This document shows positions 1 through 11,649 of a stretch of DNA of 64,000 bases, piece after piece; the stretch's first letter is position 1; each line of letters starts with the position of its first letter. The stretch lies in NCBI GenBank assembly GCA_911728455.2, contig OU452223.1, positions 11,492,174 through 11,556,173 on the forward strand, in the 5' to 3' direction. This DNA comes from Marthasterias glacialis. Its lineage: Eukaryota; Echinodermata; Asteroidea; Forcipulatida; Asteriidae. Both the position numbers and the translations under genes were made by a program. Below the pieces are notes generated by a model. The model made no database searches, was not told the origin of the DNA, and saw only the letters and a program-made list of their open reading frames with translations.

Positions 1-1799
1 TGCCCATATATTGCGAATTGACCCCTTCCCCACACACAAACCCTCTTCAGTGACATCTACTCTATCAATTTCTATCATAAAATCGCATCAAAATTTTTTG
101 ACCAAAATTGCGAGTGCTCACAGGGAGCTCCCTGTGAGAAATTTTAATTTTCGACCCATTTTTAAAAGTGCTTTTCATGGAATCAGTCGATGCGGGCAGC
201 TCTTCCGAGACGTGTCCAACAAACTAGAGCTCCCAACTCGCGTTATTTCGGGAGCTAGCGAGCTTTTTCGGCCATCTTGATGACGTCAGAGTTGACCTTA
301 ATACTGCTATTTGCCCATATATTGCGAATTGACCCCTTCCCCACACACAAACCCTCTTCAGTGACATCTACTCTATCAATTTCTATCATAAAATCGCATC
401 AAAATTTTTTCGACCAAAATTGCGAGTGCTCACAGGGAGCTCCCTGTGAGAAATTTTAATTTTCGACCCATTTTTAAAAGTGCTTTTCATGGAATCAGTC
501 GATGCGGGCAGCTCTTCCGAGACGTGTCCAACAAACTAAAGCTCCCAACTCGCGTTATTTCGGGAGCTAGCGAGCTTTTTCGGCCATCTTGATGACGTCA
601 GAGTTGACCTAAATATTGCTATTTGCCCAAATATTGCGAATTGACCCCTTCCCCACACACAAACCCTCTTCAGTGACATCTACTCTATCAATTTCTATCA
701 TAAAATCGCATCAAATTTTTTGACCAAAATTGCGAGTGCTCACAGGGAGCTCCCTGTGAGAAATTTTAATTTTCGACCCATTTTTAAAAGTGCTTTTCAT
801 GGAATCAGTCGATGCGGGCAGCTCTTCCGAGACGTGTCCAACAAACTAGAGCTCCCAACTCGCGTTATTTCGGGAGCTAGCGAGCTTTTTCGGCCATCTT
901 GATGACGTCAGAGTTGACCTAAATACTGCTATTTGCCCATATATTGCGAATTGACCCCTTCCCCACACACAAACCCTCTTCAGTGACATCTACTCTATCA
1001 ATTTCTATCATAAAATCGCATCAAAATTTTTTCGACCAAAATTGCGAGTGCTCACAGGGAGCTCCCTGTGAGAAATTTTAATTTTCGACCCATTTTTAAA
1101 AGTGCTTTTCATGGAATCAGTCGATGCGGGCAGCTCTTCCGAGACGTGTCCAACAAACTAAAGCTCCCAACTCGCGTTATTTCGGGAGCTAGCGAGCTTT
1201 TTCGGCCATCTTGATGACGTCAGAGTTGACCTAAATACTGCTATTTGCCCATATATTGCGAATTGACCCCTTCCCCACACACAAACCCTCTTCAGTGACA
1301 TCTACTCTATCAATTTCTATCATAAAATCGCATCAAAATTTTTTCGACCAAAATTGCGAGTGCTCACAGGGAGCTCCCTGTGAGAAATTTTAATTTTCGA
1401 CCCATTTTTAAAAGTGCTTTTCATGGAATCAGTCGATGCGGGCAGCTCTTCCGAGACGTGTCCAACAAACTAGAGCTCCCAACTCGCGTTATTTCGGGAG
1501 CTAGCGAGCTTTTTCGGCCATCTTGATGACGTCAGAGTTGACCTAAATACTGCTATTTGCCCATATATTGCGAATTGACCCCTTCCCCACACACAAACCC
1601 TCTTCAGTGACATCTACTCTATCAATTTCTATCATAAAATCGCATCAACATTTTTTCGACCAAAATTGCGAGTGCTCACAGGGAGCTCCCTGTGAGAAAT
1701 TTTAATTTTCGACCCATTTTTAAAAGTGCTTTTCATGGAATCAGTCGATGCGGGCAGCTTCCATTTTCCCCATCCAAATAAAACACCCCAGCTCTTCCG
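1..1799. repeat. 311-bp tandem satellite, about 5.7 copies
   Basis: A unit of 310-312 bp repeats head to tail. The landmark TTGCCCATATATTGCGAATT recurs near 1, 312, 624, 934, 1246 and 1558. Units differ by only a few bases, mainly the length of the T run before GACCAAAATTGCGAG. Each unit carries a perfect 18-bp palindrome, CACAGGGAGCTCCCTGTG, and a second imperfect one around GGGAGCTAGCGAGC. The array runs off the left edge. The last unit is cut near 1759, where about 33 foreign bases interrupt the CAGCTCTTCCG segment. Short open frames in it shift between units, so it is not a gene. Confidence 0.95.
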
Positions 1800-2160
1800 T
1801 AAATTCTGCGCATCAATCTCCAAAATGTCCCTACACCTCTTGTCAAATAGGACCTCTCTTTGCAGGGCCTAGGTCATTCAAAATACTCAACGTTGGAAGT
1901 CAACAACCCGCAGGTCACAATTGTGCAATGTTTTGACAACCCACTGCACTTTTTCCTGCCTATTGGGTGTGATGCGCCAATGTGCACAGAGATACATAGT
2001 CTTGGATCCACTAACAGGCCCCTATATTGCGCTCTTTCTCCTCCAAAGAATTGTCAAAAACAGAGGGCGCCATCACTGTCACTCATAAACCCACGGACAT
2101 AATGTGTGTGCACATACGTGATCCCCGCCCCAGGAAAGTCTTGGATAATAATTGGTCTTG
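1800..2160. other. no gene seen
   Basis: Single-copy-looking AT-rich DNA between the satellite and copy 1 of the NUP205 downstream region. A short stretch near 1885-1915 resembles, in inverted orientation, 13955-13990, which suggests an old dispersed repeat. Nothing here supports a coding exon. Confidence 0.5.
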
Positions 2161-5100
2161 CTACATACTCAACCTAGTGTATCAAACCAATATAGCATTT
2201 ACAATAAACACTTAGTTATTAAATCTCAAAAGGCTGTACATACTGCTTAAAATTACCCGGATGTACACGCAAAGTCAATGGACGCCGAGATACGACTTTG
2301 CTGCAGAATGAGTCACTACCTTGTTGCAAAGACAGGACGGTATGTAAATTTGAAGGGGGTTGTTGTTGACCTTTGACATTATAGAAGGGAGGGAATACAT
2401 GCAGTTTGAAATTGTCAAAGGAAAGATACACATTTATTGACCCAATTAAAACACCTAACATCACACTACTAAAATTCTGGCTTGCACTACTTTTGGAGTT
2501 ATTTTCCCCTTACGAGCTTTTTACGCAACATAAACGCTTTTACATGCGCACTATATATGTATGTTTAGTTGGACTTACAAGATGACAGATCACGGTCAGA
2601 CAGTAGCCAAGTGTGACGTCAGTGCAAAGGGTCTAGTACAGAATTGATCAAAAGATGTAATTGAGTACAATAGTGGTGCCTAAATACTCTGTCATTGTAT
2701 ATAGGGACAATGTCGATAGTGGGAAAAAATGTTGCGGTTTCAGCAGATTTCCATTTGGGCCATAAATATGCATGGTCCATGGCGTAAATAACACATTAAC
2801 TAAAATGCAAATACTTATCGTTGTGATCGTTGATCGTTCTGAATATTGAATAAAAATAATTATAACACCTGTTCTTTTGATTCTATCTGTTGATTGGCCG
2901 AACGTGCGTCACGTGGTGTTGTTTATTTTTACTATCACACTGCACACCGACCAAAAGAACTATTAAATGGTACTATCCAACGACAACCTCGAACCCGGTG
3001 AAACGATCAAATAATACGTGCATTTGAAATACGATATGGAGAGCGAAGGCAGTGTGGTACCCCCTGTTTCTTTTTGTCAAGATTTCCTGTCAGATTTTAT
3101 ACAGGTGTTTGAAGACTGATATACGCACAGTTGTTTAACGAATATTACCACAAAATGGATGAAATTGAGGTGTTATAAAACAAATATTAACTGCTTTATC
3201 TCGTGGCGTAGTAAAACTAGTCACTCTCGGTGATCCCCGGAGCCGCCTATCTTCCCTCGGCTCTGCCTCGGGAAGATAGGCTGCTCCTGGGATCACCTCG
3301 AGTGACTAGTTTTACTACGCCACTCGAAGCAGTCAATATTTGTATAATACTACTTCTCTAGTGCTGAGGATACAGTTCATGATAAACTACAACTGCAGTG
3401 GTTGCCAAAAGGTGGAAATGCCATCATTTCACTCTGCCACCGAAATATTAAAGCGATGACTCTCAACCAGCCCTATCATGCCCTGTGTTTTGTCTTTAAT
3501 TAACAACACAATTTATACAAGTTAATGCTTTTATAGTGCCTTTTGCCCATTTTGGAATTGGCAATGGGAGTTGAATTAAATGCAGTGGTTTAACTCACAA
3601 CAATGTTTCATTGATTGTTTATCTGTGAGCTGTCTGAGAATCATTAGAAGCTGCATTTAGGGAAATATTATTTCAATATATGGGGGAAATATAACATTAA
3701 TTTTACAGATCAAATTCCCATTGGTGTGTTATTTTTACTATAAACTATGCAATAGGCAAGTCATACGAAATGTCGTCAGTAAGGATGCCTTCTTCATTCC
3801 TAAAATCGAACTTGAAAATGAGGTCGTGAAAATCTTAAGGGGTGGCAAGTCCAGATTTTTCTTAGCAGATTTGCGTCAGATATTTACGTGCGATTGTATG
3901 CCTTAAAATTTTGAAGTAGACACAAGGGGGCCTACTCACTGATGCCTTTTTATCTAACATGACCCAATATGTTAGCTGCATTTGGGGGGAATGAATAAAT
4001 GGCCGGAAAATTACTGTTACTATTTTCTGCAAAGAAAGATGTTATATAGGTATCTTCATACAAAATGGCATTTGTGAGGATGCCTGGTTAATTTTGAAGC
4101 TAAAAATTAAACCTGAAAACAAGGCGAACACTCTTGAAAGAAGGAAAAATAATCAAATCATAATTATTTATCAAATTTGGGGTCTATTATCATGGTGTGA
4201 TTATATGCTCTTAAATAGTGTAGTAAATACCACCGATGACATTTCCTTTAATTTGCCCAGGAATAGATTCTGATGAGAAATACTGATATTTTTGAGGGAA
4301 ATATGGCGTGTTGCCAGTAGGCCTTATATGGACAGTTATAGAAATAAAAAATAAAAGCTACAACAACTTTTTATTATTATGTCTTCCTGCGATATATTAT
4401 TTTGTGGCTTTGTCGTTTGTTTTTTTAATTAAGTGTTGAGGCGGATGCCAGATTTTTTTGTGGCGGCTCAATGTGGCCGCCAGATACCCCATGTCAAAGA
4501 AATGTATTAATTTTAATAATAGTTGATCACACTTTAAGCATTATCAGGACTACGAATATTCTGTGGAAATTCAGTTTTATGAATTGGTCGTCTGTAATAC
4601 AAACTTGTCCAGTGAAGAGGTAACTTTTGTATCGGCATTAATTAGTTGTCTGTGAAAGACAAATATTATGTATGAAATTCTTGAACAACAGACATTACGA
4701 ACTTATGCTCAACTGGTATAATCCCCTCAAAGTTAATTCAGTTCAATCTCGGCAATCTCGGCACCTATAAAATTATTTTAAAAAAATTATTTGATTATTA
4801 AAAGGCCTAAGCTCAGAAATCAAGACAACACCAACCTGTGAGATTGTCAGCTCATTTCGTTGTTTCATTTGCGAGAAAACGGTAAAATGTATTCAGCACT
4901 TTTGTACGCATTCCTATTGGCAGAGTTTTCGTCTCACTGAGACGAAAACTAATTTTGGAACTTATTTCATTCATTAAATTAAGAATGATAACACTTTATG
5001 CAGAACTTTGTCAGGGAAACTTTTCTTCCATCATTATCTTTATACCATTTAAGGTAAATGTAAATCTGTAAACATTTATGTTTTTCCTCTTTACCATCTT

Positions 5101-5420
5101 TGACCTGGGGCTTTAAATTGTCTGAGAAGATTAAGGCTGTCCCGATTCCCACTACAGAGGGCGCTCTAGACACCTTAAATCCATTTTTACAAGTGGCCGG
5201 ATTGCGGCCAAGGTTGCAGTTGAAATTACTTATTATTAAGCACAAGGAAAATAGGTAAATATTATTTTAATGTTGTAATAGTAACTAAGTAGTAACTCGT
5301 GTGTGCTGGGCTGACGGAGGAGGAATTGTAGAGTGGTTGCTCGGTCCGGAGGGGAGCTAAAGACAGCGAAAACTTGTGCACCAAACTAACTGCTAACGCA
5401 TGAACTTCACTCTGTACCAA
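2161..5420 (+). repeat. paralogous copy 1 of the NUP205 3'-flanking DNA
   Basis: The stretch starting CTCAACCTAGTGTATCAA (about 2168) matches 17883 onward and 41128 onward. The match to copy 2 (17880-20830) continues to about 5420 with shared landmarks such as GACATTATAGAAGGGAGGG, CAGTGGTT in the same context, and the block CTCGGTCCGGAGGGGAGCTA near 5340 and 20701. No NUP205 exon lies in this copy. It is interrupted by an insertion at about 2857-3475. Copy 3 shares only the first ~870 bp of the region. Confidence 0.85.
2857..3475. mobile_element. insertion in copy 1 containing a long palindrome
   Basis: In copy 2 (18748-18762) the flanks TATTGAATAAAA and GCCCTGT lie almost adjacent. Here about 620 bp separate them. 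Inside, roughly 3165-3355 forms an imperfect hairpin: GGCGTAGTAAAACTAGTCAC at 3205 is matched by its reverse complement near 3304-3323, and the arms extend outward through ACAAATATTNACTGC. The stem is about 75 bp with a loop near CTCGGCTCTGCCTC. A non-autonomous foldback element fits. The family is not recognised. Confidence 0.65.
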
Positions 5421-5674
5421 GTATTATAGAGCGCCGCAGGCGCAAGATGGGGAACTGGGCCTTTATCTACTGTTGCAAAGTGAAATAGGCATGGGTGCCA
5501 TTTCGGCAAGTGAATGCCTGTGTTTCCCATTGTTAGCAATTGTCCTTGTCTACACTGGTCCGCATGTATCAGTGTTGTATCAATAGAGAGTCACTTGCCG
5601 AAATGGCGTCCAGTGAGATTTCCCATTTCAGCCAGATTTCCCCATCTTGGGACTACGTCGCTCTATAATCTTTG
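5421..5674. mobile_element. MITE with ATTATAGAGCG termini
   Basis: Terminal inverted repeats: ATTATAGAGCG...CAAGATGGGGAA at 5423-5454 against TTCCCCATCTTGG...CGCTCTATAAT at 5638-5669. An inner inverted pair CATTTCGGCAAGTGA / TCACTTGCCGAAATG is also present. The flanks both read CTCTGTACCAA (5410-5420 and 5675-5685), a possible target duplication. The corresponding place in copy 2 (about 20828-20845) has the flank once and no element. Confidence 0.75.
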
Positions 5675-6180
5675 CTCTGTACCAAACTGTGAGGGTCAGG
5701 GCATCGGCGAACACACGATCCTTTTTAGGAAACAGTTCTAGATGTCATGTAGTAGTAAAACGCAGATCGTAACGACTGCATTTTTAGATGGCCTAAAAGA
5801 AATCATCGATTTGGAGGACAGAAGGAATCATGAGTATAATTAAATGCATTTTATTTTATCTTTGATATCTTAAGAAGCCAGTAGGCGATTTTCAGCAATT
5901 CTGTTGAGTTTTTGTCGTAATTATGACAATTTTTTAACAAATTAGTTTAAAATCCGCTTCGTCAGATTGTCCACATATATTATGGACTGGGGCGCTGGTA
6001 GGACCGATAATGCCAAAATCCCCAAAAAGGAGTACAGCACCCCAGTTACTGGGTCTAGTAGGGTCTAACCACTCACAATAATCATCTTGAATTTGAAACT
6101 TCACAACATCATGGTGGTAAGCAAACTTTAGAGCATTTCTCATTTATTCTGTTGCCTTGGCCAAACCTCACCCAAACCAA
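5675..6180. other. no gene; short dispersed repeat
   Basis: No exon is supported. The stretch 6060-6150 (CTAACCACTCACAATAATC... CACAACATCATGGTGGTAAGC) resembles 13405-13530, so it belongs to an old interspersed repeat present at least twice in the window. Confidence 0.5.
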
Positions 6181-7385
6181 CAGTTTCTTGTCAGAGAGCA
6201 CTTGAGTACTGAGGACTTTCCAACAGCGTCAAACTTTTCCAAGATCTTTCCAAGATTAGTGTAGATATGGCTGTTGTTAACTCTTGTTTTCACTCTCTGA
6301 CAGCTCTTTGAATGAAAATCCCTTTGAACATACATTTGAAAGGCATTCAGAGCATCATCGCTTACTCTTCATTTCTGGGCAGAAGATGCTGCTGGATGGC
6401 AGAGAAAGCTTGATTTCCTGATGCAAGACTCCTGGAACTAACTGCAGGTAAAAACATTTTTTTACAACCAATAATTGTGGAATTATGGATCAGGAGGCTG
6501 CCAACTTCTTTTGGGGGCCGTTTTTATATATTTTTTATATTCTGTCTAGGCCATTGTTCACAGCCAATGTGGATGTCTTCCTTTTCTGGCCCACGATATT
6601 CTCCCTGTTTATCCCTCAATCCTATCTATACTTCACATTGCCAGAGAGCCCTTGGGTAGGACTTTCCAACAGTGTCACACTTGTCCAGATCCTTACAACA
6701 TTAGAGAAGATATTGCCATTCTTAAAGTCTTGTTTTCACTCTCTGACAGCTCTGTGTACAACAATCCCATTGAACATGTGTTTGATGGGCATTTGAGCAT
6801 CACTGCAAACTCGTCGTTCCCAGGTTAAAGATGACCGAGGTATTTGATTTGTGGATGCAAGGCTTCTGGAGCTAACAGCAGGTAAAAACAACTTTTTTTA
6901 GAACCATTATTTGTGAAGTTACGGATCGGGAGGCTGCTGACTTTTTATGGGGCCAGTCTTTTTTATTTGTTTCAATTCAGAACCCTGTCTGGGCCATTGT
7001 TCATGGACACACAGCCTCGTCAAAATTAGGAGTTCTTGGGTGTCCACTTTCCATGGCCCCTGGCTTCCCCACTGTTTCTCCTTGAACCCTATACTACACA
7101 TTGTCAAAGAGCCATTGAGAAGATCTTACAAACAGTGTCAAACTTGTCCTGATCCTTACAACATTGGGAAGACATTTTCATTCGAAAACGCTTGTTTTCA
7201 CTTTCTGTCAGCTCTGTGTACAACACTCCCTTTGAACATGTACATGTATTTGAAGGGCAATCCGAGCATGACCGCTACCTTGTCATTCCAAGCTTGAAGA
7301 ATTTGATTTTCGGATGCAACATTACTGGAGCTACATGTAACTGCAGAATGAACCTTTATTTCTGGAGTTAGGAGTTACTTTGCTA
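6181..7385. repeat. three decayed units of the ~457-bp satellite family
   Basis: Segments starting near 6194, 6645 and 7107 repeat at 451-462 bp with strong divergence. Shared order: AGAGCCCTTGNGTAGGACTTTCCAACAGTGTCA, then TTTTCACTCTCTGACAGCTCTGTGTACAAC, then GATGCAAG..CTGGAGCTAAC.GCAGGTAAAAAC, then GAGTTACGGATC. These landmarks line up in the same order with the 457-bp units at 46.5-64 kb (GAGCCCTTGAGTAGGGCTTT, CAGACAGCTTTGTGGTCAAA, GGTGCAGGACTATCTAAGGC). I infer common origin. The units retain acceptor-like CTCTCTGACAG and donor-like CAGGTAAAAA sites. Confidence 0.75.
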
Positions 7386-9480
7386 CCGTTGATCTGCAGT
7401 AGTTCTGGAAATATCAAAAAATTTTCAGCTGAAAGTTTAAGGGCCAAAAAAACAAAAAGTTTTCTTTTACCTGCCCTTCCCCCCCCCTAAAACAAATTTA
7501 AGTTTTGAACCAAAATTTCAAACTCGTTTTCGCTCTACCAACCTAAGATCGATGGCATATCCATTATACATTAACCCACTTAAAAAAATCTGAGTTTTGG
7601 ACCAAATTTCAGTCGTTTTTGCTCTGCCAAGTCAAGAGGGAATAACCCCCCGTACCAGCGCTCTAATTTGCAAGTCCAGATGTGCGTTAGTTTGGGAAAT
7701 ATCCACCATTTGTCAGCTCAAACTTTTAGGGTAAAAAAACACACATTTTACAGTACCCCCCTAAAAAAAAATGGAGTTTTGGACCAAAATTTCAAAGTCG
7801 TTTTTGCTCTACCATGTCAAGAGGGAATATCCCCCAGTACCAGCGCTCCAATTTGTGAGTCCAGATGAGCGTTAGTTCGGGAAATATCCACCATTTTTCA
7901 GCTGAAACTTTTAGGGTCAAAAAGCACAAATTTTACAGTACCCCCCTTAAAAAAAATTGGAGTTTTGGACCAAAATGTCAAAGTCGTTTTTGCTCTACCA
8001 TGTCAAGAGGGAATATCCCCTGGTACCAGTTCTCTAATTTGCAAGTCCAGATAAGCTTTAGTTCGGGAAATATCCACCATTTTTCTGCTGAAACTTTTTG
8101 GGTCAAAAAGCACAAATTTTACAGTATCCCCCTAAAAAAAATTGGAGTTTTGGACCAAAATTTCAAAATCGTTTTCACTCTACCATTTGAAGAGGGAATA
8201 TCCCCCAATACCATTGCTCTAATTTGCAAGTCCAGATAAGCGTTAGTTCGGGAAATATCCACCATTTTTCAGCTGAAACTTTTACATTTTTCAACACAAA
8301 TTTTGCAGTACCCCCCTAAAGAAAATAGGAGTTTTGGACCAAAATTTAAAAGTCGTTTTTGCTCTACCATGTCAAGAGGGAATATCCCCCGGTACCAGTG
8401 CTCTAATTTGCAAGTCCGGATGAGCATTAATTCGGGAAATATCCACCATTTTTTGGCTGAAACTTTTAGGGTCAGAAAGCACAAATTTAACAGTACCCCC
8501 CTTAAGAAAATTGGAGTTTTGGACCAAAATGTCAAAGTCATTTTCGCTCTACCATGTCAAGAGGGAATATCCCCCGGTACCAGTGCTCTAATTCGCAAGT
8601 CCGGATAAGCGTTAGTTTGGGAAATATCCACCATTTTTCGGCTAAAACTTTTTGGGTCAAAAAGCACAAATTTTACAGTACCCCCCCTAAAAAAAATAGG
8701 AGTTTTGAACCAAAAATTTCAAAGTCGTTTATTCTCTACCATGTCAAGAGGGAAGATCCCCCAGTACCAGTGCTTTAATTTGCAAGTCCGGATAAGTGTT
8801 AGGTCGGGAAACATCCACCATTTTTCAGCTGAAACTTTTAGGTTCAAAAAGCACAAATATTACAGTATCCCCCTAAAAAACATTGGAGTTTTGGACCAAA
8901 TTGTCAAAACTGTTTTGCTCTACCATGTCGAGAGGGAATATCCCCCAGTACCAGTGCTCTAATTTGCAAGTCGGAATGAGCATTAATTCGGGAAATATCC
9001 ACCATTTTTTGGCTGAAACTTTTAGGGTCAAAAAGCACAAATTTTACAGTACCCCCTTAAAAAAATTGGAGTTTTGGACCGAAATGTCAAAGTCATTTTT
9101 GCTCTACCATGTTAAAAGGGCAAATCCCTCGGTACCAGGGCTTTAATTTGCAAGTCCGGATCTGCGTTAGTGCTTGAAATATCTTTCTTTTTTTTAACCT
9201 CAAACTTTAAGGTTCAAAAAACACAAATGTTACACTACCCCCCTAAAAAAACTGAAGTTTTGGACCAAAATTTTGAAGTCATTTGCGCTCTACCATGTAA
9301 AAAGGGCAAATCCCCCGGTACCAGGGCTCTTATTTGCAAGCTCGGATCTGCATTAGTGCTGGAAATATCTTTCATTTTTCAGCTTAAACTTGGTTCAAAA
9401 AACACAAATTTTACATTACCCCCATGAAAATCTGTGATTTTTAGACCAAAGTTACAAAGTCATTTTCGCTCTACCATGTT
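7386..9480. repeat. ~186-bp tandem repeat array (locus 1), about 11 copies
   Basis: The landmark AAATATCCACCATTTTTCAG recurs about every 184-187 bp (near 7700, 7885, 8071, 8257 and on). Each unit also has a run of C followed by a run of A (ACCCCCCTTAAAAAAA), GAGTTTTGGACCAAAAT, GCTCTACCATGTCAAGAGGG and CCGGTACCAGTGCTCTAATT. Open frames of 60-120 codons cross the units, but the frames differ and break at the homopolymers, so I do not call coding. The same family forms a second array at 24-27.7 kb. Confidence 0.92.
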
Positions 9481-9509
9481 TTTATTTCTAAAGCACCATG
9501 CCCATCTAA

Positions 9510-9720
9510 AGAATTGAGAAAGACCAGTTACCTTCTAGTCATTGAGTTTTCATTTGCCAGAGTTGTGGCAAGGAAGGACAGCACATCACCAAACGCTGCA
9601 GAAGTTCACCTTCAAACCTCAATGGCCCACGGCCAATGGGTAAGCCGTCAGAGGCCAAGAGTCAACAAGCCCAGTAATATCTCCTTCAAACAACACATCC
9701 TAGCCATCTTCAATATACCA
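9510..9720 (+). pseudogene. zinc-knuckle-like fragment, probable retroelement gag remnant
   Basis: From about 9564 one frame reads CQSCGKEGQHITKRC, close to a retroelement CCHC knuckle but with five rather than four residues before the histidine. The frame then runs through a polar stretch to a stop near 9682. There is no start codon or upstream domain. Its position just before integrase remnants suggests it is part of a dead retroelement. The assignment rests on one short motif. Confidence 0.4.
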
Positions 9721-10075
9721 AGGTGATACCAAGCCTCTCCATCATCAGCAGTCGATTAAACAATTATAATGTACTGTACTGCAATTTGCTACGGATGACT
9801 TCGTGTTATTGCCGAGGAACTGTCACGTGATAATAACCTTCAAATTGCATAACAATTAAGCTGACAATCACTTACTTTATTTTTGAACTGGTAAAGTTTC
9901 GTTTGAAAAATTTTAGATTTTGAAATGACTTGCTGGCAATGAGTTCTTCTACTACAGCTGGAAAAGAGCAGAGAGACAACTAGTCATCTTGGATAAGGGA
10001 TGAAATGATATCTTCTGGGAGTGCAAAAACTCGGCCTTTGGGGGTCATTTTGGGCAAAAAAGACCCATCTAAAGA
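9721..10075. other. no clear feature
   Basis: Probably interior or intron of the element whose remains lie on both sides. I see no domain or repeat that can be named. Confidence 0.35.
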
Positions 10076-11007
10076 TTGAGGTGTGGTTCTACTGGCAGAC
10101 TATAGTGAAAGATGTGAATGAATGGGTAAGTAATGTGACAGTGTTGACAGATGTAACTGAAATTTAACTAAATACCCCCAAAAAGTAATCTGGAATAAAG
10201 TAATGTAATAACGTAATGTCTCTTTTTCTTTGGCATGGACAGCAATTTTTTGCCACTGCCATCAAATAATATTTTTTGTCCCAATGAACTATTTGTTATT
10301 GTTGTAGATTCAACAGTGCACCAGATGCCTGGGGATGGAGAAGATCAAATTTGCTGCCTCTGAACTTCAACCCATCCCTGTGGTCGAGCCCTGGGTGATG
10401 ATTGGTATTAATCTGATTGGCCCATTCAAGGAATCAAAGGCTATCAATCGATATGTCCTAACTGCTACAGAATATTACACCAAGTGGTCTGAGGTGATGC
10501 CGATCCAGTGAAAGGATGCCAAGAGTGTGTCAGAGTGCCTCAAAAGATTTTTATTGCTGGTGGGGTCATTTCCAAGACGTGACTTGTGTGTGTATCTATT
10601 TATATTTTTGTATGGGTTTCAATGCTTTGTTAATTTGGTATTATTTCAATGTGTAACATCAGCTCACTTTTTCTCATTGCAGGAATGGTGCACCAAAACA
10701 CTGCCTTTCTGATCATGGGAGAGAATTATGTAACCAGGTAAAGTTATACACATGTACACACGAAAAACTAGGATGGGAAAAAAAACAGTCTCTTTTTACA
10801 ATTTCAATTAGTCTTAACCTTTGAATGTTTTTTCTCCCAAAGCTGTCTGAGGACTTGTACCAGCATGGGGGTATCTGCCACCCTGTGAGTTCAGCTGCAC
10901 ACCACCCCAGACAAATGGCCTTGATGAGTGGTTGAATCAGAAACTCAAGGCCTCCATTGCCATGTTGGTAAAATGACAAGCAGGACGATTGGGAGAACTA
11001 TATTAAG
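10076..11007 (+). pseudogene. intron-containing integrase-like pseudogene (rve core)
   Basis: Collinear fragments of a retroviral-type integrase are separated by GT-AG gaps. An exon ending at 10125 (YWQTIVKDVNEW, then GTAAGT) continues at 10308 with IQQCTRC, the end of an H2C2 finger. The core follows: IGINLIGPF, RYVLTATEYYTKWSEVMP, an in-frame TGA near 10509, then SVSECLKRF. Further exons are 10683-10737 (NGAPKHCLSDHGREL) and 10843-11007 (the region around the third acidic residue, with frame changes and stops). The residue at the first catalytic Asp position is Asn (AAT, 10410). Known relatives are Ty3/gypsy integrases and host-like GIN/KRBA2-type integrase genes. The introns favour the latter or a Ginger-type element. 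It is clearly non-functional. Confidence 0.7.
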
Positions 11008-11039
11008 GTAATACCATAACACACTGATACATCAATTGA

Positions 11040-11605
11040 GGATGATGACAAGGAAGACATTATACAATCCATTAATGTGATTGTACTGACTACTACAGTT
11101 GATAAAGCAGACCTACAACAAGCTGTTCTAGCCGATGATACACTTCAGCAAGTGATTTCATAATATTTGGATAATGATTGGCCAAACAAGAAAAACATTA
11201 GGCAAGCATTATAGTCATACTCGATGATTCCTGATGAATTTTTGATTGTAGATATTGTTTCACGCTTGTGATCATTTTGTGATACCTGAGACGATGAAGC
11301 GCAATCTAATTCCCCTCGCTCATGAAGCACATCAAGGCACTGTACAATGTAAGCAAGGACTCTGCAAATGCTGTATATGATGGCCTTGCATGGACCATAT
11401 GGTAGAGGATGCCACTTGCAGCTGTTACGCATGGCAAACAAGTGATAGAACTGCACGCAGCCAGAACACTCCATTACAGCCCATACCACTTCCACAAGGA
11501 CCTTGGCAAAAGATTGTGATTGACATAACTGGCCCCTTCGAACACGGTTCACTATAGTTGCCATTGACTTCTACAGCAAATGACTGGAGGTAGCTTTTGC
11601 TTCAG
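11040..11605 (+). pseudogene. second integrase-region remnant (H2C2 finger plus start of core)
   Basis: Across several frames this stretch reads like the segment upstream of and into a Ty3/gypsy-type integrase: AVLADDTLQQVIS, then NDWPNKK, MIPDEFLIVD, an HEAHQG-like finger half around 11310-11340, a degenerate CxxC half, and near 11500 the beginning of the core (GPWQKIVIDITGPF across the 11490-11540 bases). Numerous stops and shifts show long decay. Unlike 10076-11007, no introns are evident, so it may be a different element. It overlaps no other gene. Confidence 0.6.
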
Positions 11606-11649
11606 ACTAATAGTTTCCATGATGCCTTCAATTTTTGCGTTTGTCAATT

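Noticed and set aside
7865-8239. 124-codon open frame in the 186-bp array
   Set aside because: It is made of repeat units and changes frame at homopolymers; the same text reads in other frames in neighbouring units.
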